NCBI RefSeq assembly: GCF_000340215.1 | Contig: NW_006921535.1 | Coordinates: 4,326,596-4,390,595 of the forward strand | From: Pseudocercospora fijiensis CIRAD86 | Lineage: Eukaryota > Ascomycota > Dothideomycetes > Mycosphaerellales > Mycosphaerellaceae | Direction of reading: 5' to 3' | DNA: 64,000 nt | Shown: positions 58,489 to 64,000 of the stretch, one piece after another | How positions within the stretch are numbered: position 1 is the first letter of the stretch | How the letters are laid out: every line of letters begins with the position of its first letter | The notes under the pieces: generated by a model | Databases searched by the model: none | What the model was told of the DNA's origin: nothing | What the model saw: the letters and a program-made list of their open reading frames with translations, nothing else | Program-made: the position numbers and the translations under genes

Positions 58489-59455
58489 GATCTTATAGTA
58501 AGGCAGCGTTTTAGCCTATTATAGCTATATATAGTAAAACCTTAGTTAATGAATGCACGCTATTGTTGTATACAAATTCGGCCGGTTATAGGAGGTCGAC
58601 CTATCTATTAGGGTCCTTATTAATATAGCTTCGTAAGTATTGCTATAGCGTAGCATTCTGCCTTTCGGTCTAACTATCTGTTTGCGGATAGAATGCTATA
58701 GACAGGCGATGCTTGAGTCTTAGCTATAGGCAAATCTCACTCTAATAGTAAGATATAAATGTCGAGCCTCGATCGGAGACTATCCCCTTAGGGGTCCCCT
58801 AATAGCTATAGAAGATGTTGTTCTATAGCGACTTAGCTAGGTTAATAGCCGTCTAATCCTTTCGGGCAGGAATGTAACGAGCGCCCTTAGTAAACCGGTC
58901 TACGATAACTAGGATAGTATTATATACATCCTTACTGCCCCTACGCTTAGTAGGCGGGAGGCCTATAATAAAATCTATTGTAAGCTTAGCAAATAGCTTC
59001 TTTAGAACAGGGAGTAAAGACAACTCGCTAAATAGTAAGTGCTTTAGTGCTTTAACTCGTTAATATACGGTACACGTGTTTACGTAGTCCTTTATATCCC
59101 GCTTACTATTTAGCTAGTAGTATATACGCGATAGTAACTCGTACGACCTCTCTATACTATAGTAACCGGTAAGCTTACTATTATAGTGTCGCTTAAGAAG
59201 CTCTTGTCGTATCGAATGCTCGGTAGGGACATACAATCTGCCCTTATAGCGCAAATAGCTATCGGCATTAATCGACTAATTCTTGCTAGATCTAGTCTTA
59301 CGGCTACTTCTAAGCTAATCTATACGAGCAGTAGCAAAAGCGTCCCTTTGCTAAGCGCGCAATAGTTCGTTTATAAAGGCTTAACTATCTCCTTATACAA
59401 GTTCGCCTAATACCACCCTCGCTGTCGTACGTAGTACGTACTATATATATCTAGT
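58489..59455 (-). pseudogene. Gypsy copy C integrase (5' side)
   Basis: This continues copy C after the TIR element. It matches copy A at 2413-2866 followed directly by 9984-10500, and so gives the uninterrupted version of the copy B insertion site (about 58935-58950). It includes the integrase core and HHCC region. It ends at CTAGTA (59455) where the LINE begins. Confidence 0.85.
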
Positions 59456-59464
59456 AAAAAAAAA

Positions 59465-60690
59465 ATGGCAGCGAACAATTAGAGACGAAGGGAAGACAAT
59501 TAAGAAGGAAGGGAGGACGAATAGAAAGCACTATATACTAGGGTAGAGGAGGTGCTAAAGGTAGAAGATAGAAGAACCCCTAAGAGGGTATATAGGATAA
59601 TGATCTTAGAACTCCTTAGAGGACTAAAAGCAATCTACAACTAGGCAAGCTACGTAATTACAAAGGTAGCTAATATAGTCGTAGCAAAGATTACGAAGAA
59701 ACAATAGGAGACAAGCCTAAACTACCGCACCTAGGTAGCAGTAGCTAGTTAGGAGGCGCTAAAACCCCCGAGGACAGTAGTTAGAGTCTATATTACGGAC
59801 CTATAGGAGTAAAAGGAAATCTAAGGACTTATAGGGAAAGAGATTGTAGAAAGAATTGCAGTTAAAGAGGTAATTAGGGCTAGGAACGAGGGTAAAGGGG
59901 TAATTAAGCTGTTTATAGTATAAGAGCAGGACAAAAAGAAGCTAGAAATATAAAAAGAATAGACAACTAAGATAGGGAAAACAGCAAAGGTCTCCTAACA
60001 GCAATTTATAATTATAGCCTATAGTATAATAAGAAGCTTTAAGGAAGAACAGGATATTAAGAGCCTATAGAGACAAAACCAAGCTATATACCTAGGCCTA
60101 AAGATCACAAAAGTAGTATAGATTAAAAGGAAAATCGAAGAGACTAAGAAGTAGTCTTCCCTAATTATCTAGGTAGGGAGTATAGAGTAAGCTAATATAG
60201 TGCTAGACTAGGGGTTGTTCTAGGACTTTAAAAGATTAGAAACAGAGATATATAGAAGCAACTATAGGATAATACAGTGCTTTAAATGTCAATACTATAG
60301 ACACTTAGTAGCTAAGTGTACAAAGACAACTAATACCTGCTCCTATTATATAGGGGATTACTAGGTTAAAGAATACAAAGTATATAAGGGAGAAGCAAGA
60401 TATATATACTGTACTAAAAGATACCCCTCTTAGGCGAAGGAATACCTAGTAAGAATATAGGCAGCTAGGAAGGCAAAGGAAGCTAGAATCAATACACTAA
60501 AAAGATATATAATAAGCTAGGGCAGCTAGGTACAGAAACAACCTAGCTAAGTGCTATAAAAGAGGTCTAGGCAAGATAATAGGTTTATATTTAGGGCCTT
60601 ACTAGTATAAGAGAGCTACTAGCAACTAGAGAGACTAAGATACCTTAACATTATAGGAAAGGAAGCAGGGCAGATAAAGCTTAGTTAAAT
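59465..60690 (+). pseudogene. LINE ORF1 (gag-like) remnant with zinc knuckles
   Basis: Reading through RIP stops from the ATG at 59465 gives a charged, helix-rich N-terminal part. At about 60275-60322 follows a CCHC knuckle (QCFKCQYYRHLVAKC: CX2C-X4-H-X4-C, with a Tyr where Gly is usual). A second Cys-rich unit (TCSYYIGDY) and a third near 60410 (IYCTKRYPS) follow. ORF1 proteins of Tad1/I-type elements coat element RNA. The frame is not functional. Confidence 0.75.
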
Positions 60691-60749
60691 GTTAGTCTAA
60701 AGTAAGGGAAGACTAAAGGAAAACTTATAGGGAAATAATATAGATAAAA

Positions 60750-63700
60750 CCTAATAAACATTGCAACATTACTAAATATTATATAGTATAATGTTAACAA
60801 GAGCAAAGATAAGGTATAGAGGAGCTTCCTTTAAGCACTAAACCTAAAAGAATATTATATTATTGCAATCTAAGAGCCCTAGCTCAACCTATATATAAAG
60901 AGACTAGTAACAGTTAAAGACCTAAGATACTACCTAATTATCTACAACTAGGGAGCCCTAAGGACATGCATCTATATTAGCAAGGAGATAGATATAGAAA
61001 CCTAGTAGGCTATACTATAGGAGGATAGGGACCTAATATTAGTTTAAGTAGAGATATCCTAGGGTATACTCTAAGTCTACTGTATATACAACCTACTACT
61101 AGACTTAAGAAGCAGTACCTAACTAAAAACCCTAGAAAGACTACCTAGAGTTATCTAGGGGAACACCTACTAAATCCTACTTAGGGATTTCAACCTCTAC
61201 TACCCCCTCTAGGGCTTAGACTTTACCCTAGCTTACTACTTCCTAGTAGGAAGACTAATTGATATATTAGAGAGGGAAGGAATAGAAATTGTTACCCTAA
61301 AGGGACTAATTACTTAGGAGGCAAGAGGAAGCAGTAGCACACTAGACCTATACTTTGCATTATATTAGATTAGGAACAGGATTACAAGATATAGGGTTAA
61401 CTAGGAACTAGAAGAATTATTAGACTACTTCCCGGTATAGATTGAGCTAAATGTCTAAGCTAATTAGGAAAGGGAACTAGAGGAGAAGCTCAACTAGAAA
61501 GGTACCTAATAGGGCAGGATTAGGGAGGAACTAGAAAGGGACCTAAAACTAGAGGAACTCTTAACAAAGCACCTACTAAGGCTAGAGGACATTAATAAGG
61601 CAGTAGAAGAACTAATAGGAATCCTAAAAAAGGTAGCTAGAAAGTATACCCTAGCAAAGAAATATTTACTATACTAGCAACTATACTAGACTAGTAAGTA
61701 TATAAGGAAGGTTAAAGTAGTAAGGAAGGCTAGGAGGTAGTAGACATAAACCTATACCTAGGAAGCATAGGACAACTATAACAAAGCCTACTAGAAAAAG
61801 AAGATCTAGATTAAGAAAGATAAGATACAAGAATAGAGATCTATAATAGGAATAATTATAAAGAAACTAGAGGAGATATAGAGGATAGCTAAATAGGCAA
61901 GGAGACCTAAACAGGATAAGGATATACTACTACAATTCCCGGACATTATAGACTAATAAGGATAAATATAGACTATAATAGAAGGGAAAGTAAGAGCCCT
62001 AGGCTAACACTTCTTCTATAGAAAAGTATAAGCAGACCTATTAGATATAAAGGAGAAAGAACAAGAGACTCTACTACTAGGTACACTAAAAGACACCTAG
62101 GTTAAACCCGAAACTATTAAAAGGATCCTAAAGAAAATTCTAGGCAATAAGGCACTAGGAGAAGACAAGATCTATAACAAACTTCTAAAAGCATATAGGA
62201 AGGGGCTAGCCCTAGTACTAGCTAATATCTTTTTATAAAGCCTAGTACTAGGACACTACCTAAGACTATTTAGGAAGTCCCTAACAGTAGTGCTAAGGAA
62301 GCCCTAGAAGGAAGACTATATATAGCTTAAGGCCTATAGACTAATAGCCCTACTTAATACAATAGGTAAGGTACTAGAAAAAATTGTCGCTAAAAGGTTA
62401 ACAACCTTTACCGAGGAAAGGAATATCCTTCCTAAAGGCTAGATAGGAGGAAGAAAGAAGAGGTTAATACTAATAGCTATAGAACTAATTATAGAATAGA
62501 TTAAGTATATCTAGCACTATAGTTAAAACTAGGTAGCAACCCTCCTCTCCCTCGATATCTTAGGAGCCTTTAACAATATCTCCTATAAAAGGCTCCTATA
62601 TATACTTAAACAGAAAGCTATACTAAACTAGATAGTCCAATTTATCTAGTCCTTCCTATAGGAAAGATCAATATAGCTCATTCTAGGCAAATTCAAATTA
62701 GACCTAATACTAACTAAAAAGGGAATCCCTTAAGGATTAATACTCTCCCTAATCCTCTTCCTTATCTTTATAGCAGACCTACTCCTACTCCTAGAATCAA
62801 AAAACACATTAGCATTAGGGTTTATAGATAATATAAACATCCTAGCCTAGTCTAAGATAATAGAAACTAACTGTAAGATCCTAGAAGAGAAGTACTAAGA
62901 GTATAAAAAATAGGTAAGGAGGCATAGAGCGAAATTCGCCCTAGAAAAGTACTAGCTTATCTACTTTAGTAAAGCTAAATCAACCTATAATATAAAGCAA
63001 TCAATTACAATCTAAGGCTTTAAAACCTGACTATTAGTAGAGCTTAGGGTACTAGGGATCTAGCTAGATCTAAAACTGAATTAGGGACTATAAGTAAAGA
63101 AGGCAAAGTAGAGGGTAGATGCTAATATACAATCTATTAATAGGCTTATAGCCTCTATATAGGGGGCTATATTCGAGAAAGCTAAAGTTATATATAAAGC
63201 AATTATTAAGCTAGCAATGCTATATAGAGCATAGATATAGATAGCCTAAGAGAAAACACTAAAGAGGATTAAGTAACTAGTTAGTAGGTCCTAAACCTAA
63301 AGCCTAAAGAAAATCCTAGGAGTATATAAAACTATACTAATAAGGGTAGTAGAAATAGAATTAGGGATCCTACTAGTTAAATAATACTTTAAGGGACTAA
63401 GACACTAATATATAGTAAAGATAATAGAATACCTAGCCTAACAGACTATCTAAAAGGCACTAGACAAGATAAAAGCCTAGTATATTAGAACTAGGAGGCG
63501 AGACAGACTATAAATAACTCCCTAGAAAGTCAAAGACCTAGAGCAATATAGAGTCTTAATAAGAGAAATACTAGAGAAGGAGCTTTAGGGACTAAATATA
63601 AGGCTAAAGGAAGATAAGCTAAAGGGTAAGAAACAAAGCCTAGTAGAATCAATTGCTAGATACCTATAGGAGTAGGAATAGAACAAAATACAAGTTAGAC

Positions 63701-64000
63701 TAGGAACCCTAAAGGCACTAATCAAATTTAGTTAATACAACTACTAGCTCTATAAGGACCTAAATAGGGCCGAGGCAAGCCTAGCTATCTAAATCAGATC
63801 TAAATATATTAGACTTAGATCTTACCTGTTTAGAAGAAACGTCCTAGGAATTAAAAGCAGAGCTTACTAATATAGCTACTAATCTTAGAACCCTAAGTAT
63901 ATACTGCTAGTCTGCCCTTAATAGTTAGAAGGTAGAAGTAATTAGAGACTAAAAGCAATAGAAAGGGAATACGACAAGCTAATCTAGAGTAAAGAAGACC
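60750..64000 (+). pseudogene. LINE ORF2 remnant: endonuclease and reverse transcriptase
   Basis: About 60768-61460 reads an exonuclease-endonuclease-phosphatase domain: NIIQYNVNKSKDKVQ, IAIQEPQLN, RDFNLYYP (equivalent to GDFN.H.P) and a final YFPVQIELN. About 62130-62960 reads the reverse transcriptase: NKALGEDKI, YRLIALLNTIGKVLEKIVAKRL, GAFNNISYKRL, GIPQGLILS and FIDNINI at 62820-62842 in place of FADD. Near the right edge (63865-63930) a SYQSQNPKYILLVCP stretch matches the Cys/His motif found at the end of many Tad1/I ORF2 proteins. The substitutions in catalytic positions and the stops fit RIP. It runs off the window. Confidence 0.82.

Larger units (their letters stand above)
45613..59455 (-). 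mobile_element. Ty3/gypsy chromovirus copy C, twice interrupted
   Basis: This is the same family as copies A and B. The 3' LTR is at 45613-45808, the 3' untranslated segment at 45809-47045, and the chromodomain and integrase C-terminal part at about 47046-47686. It is then split by a 10.8-kb TIR element (47695-58480) and resumes with integrase at 58489-59455. At 59455 it is cut by a LINE, so its 5' half and 5' LTR are not in the window. All frames are broken by RIP-type stops. Confidence 0.88.
59456..64000 (+). mobile_element. Tad1/I-like non-LTR retrotransposon, truncated by window end
   Basis: A run of ten A residues (59456-59465) follows the broken gypsy sequence. The last A begins an ATG (59465), and two degenerate plus-strand reading frames follow that carry gag-like zinc knuckles, an AP-type endonuclease and a reverse transcriptase. 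That architecture defines LINEs of the I/Tad1 group. The 3' end and poly-A lie outside the window. Stops are of the RIP type throughout. Confidence 0.85.

Overview
The window looks like a piece of a filamentous ascomycete chromosome, probably a Dothideomycete. The evidence is short GT-AG introns (about 49-120 nt), a fungal UGP1, SANT/Myb proteins of ascomycete style, and repeats that have clearly been through RIP (repeat-induced point mutation). A GC-rich island of about 21.5 kb (roughly 23.28-44.81 kb) carries intact genes. It sits between two repeat nests (1-23.28 kb and 44.81-64 kb) in which CpA/TpG has been converted to TpA almost everywhere. In the nests, Gln and Trp codons have become TAG/TAA, so the old coding regions can only be followed by reading through stops.

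Left nest: a minus-strand Ty3/gypsy chromovirus (copy A, 294-14615, 5-bp target duplication CTTTA) is itself interrupted by a plus-strand copy of the same family (copy B, 2867-9978, target duplication CTACC). Copy A sits in an older unidentified coding remnant. Further right are a hAT transposase remnant (about 15.8-18.1 kb), two RIP-degraded histone H3-like genes with introns (about 18.33-19.13 and 20.83-21.43 kb), tandem duplications, and many copies of a GCCGGCTA-type palindromic motif.

Gene island: three SANT/Myb genes lie in a row on the plus strand (24.8-31.6 kb). Four genes follow on the minus strand: a large disordered protein with a possible C-terminal membrane segment behind an in-frame TGA (33.6-37.1 kb), a GFA/CENP-V zinc protein (38.0-38.5 kb), a DUF7514-like protein (39.3-41.5 kb), and UTP-glucose-1-phosphate uridylyltransferase (42.3-44.3 kb). 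The two blocks converge on a 2-kb gene-free stretch. Apart from the three SANT genes, nothing suggests a shared pathway.

Right nest: a third minus-strand copy of the gypsy family (copy C, LTR at 45613-45808) is split by a 10.8-kb element (47695-58480) with a perfect 8-bp target duplication and short inverted ends. That element holds two convergent RIP-killed genes, a DUF6589-like protein (plus) and a RecQ-like DEAH helicase (minus), separated by about 3 kb of minisatellites. It is my main candidate for an undescribed system. Copy C is then interrupted by a plus-strand Tad1/I-like LINE that runs off the right edge.
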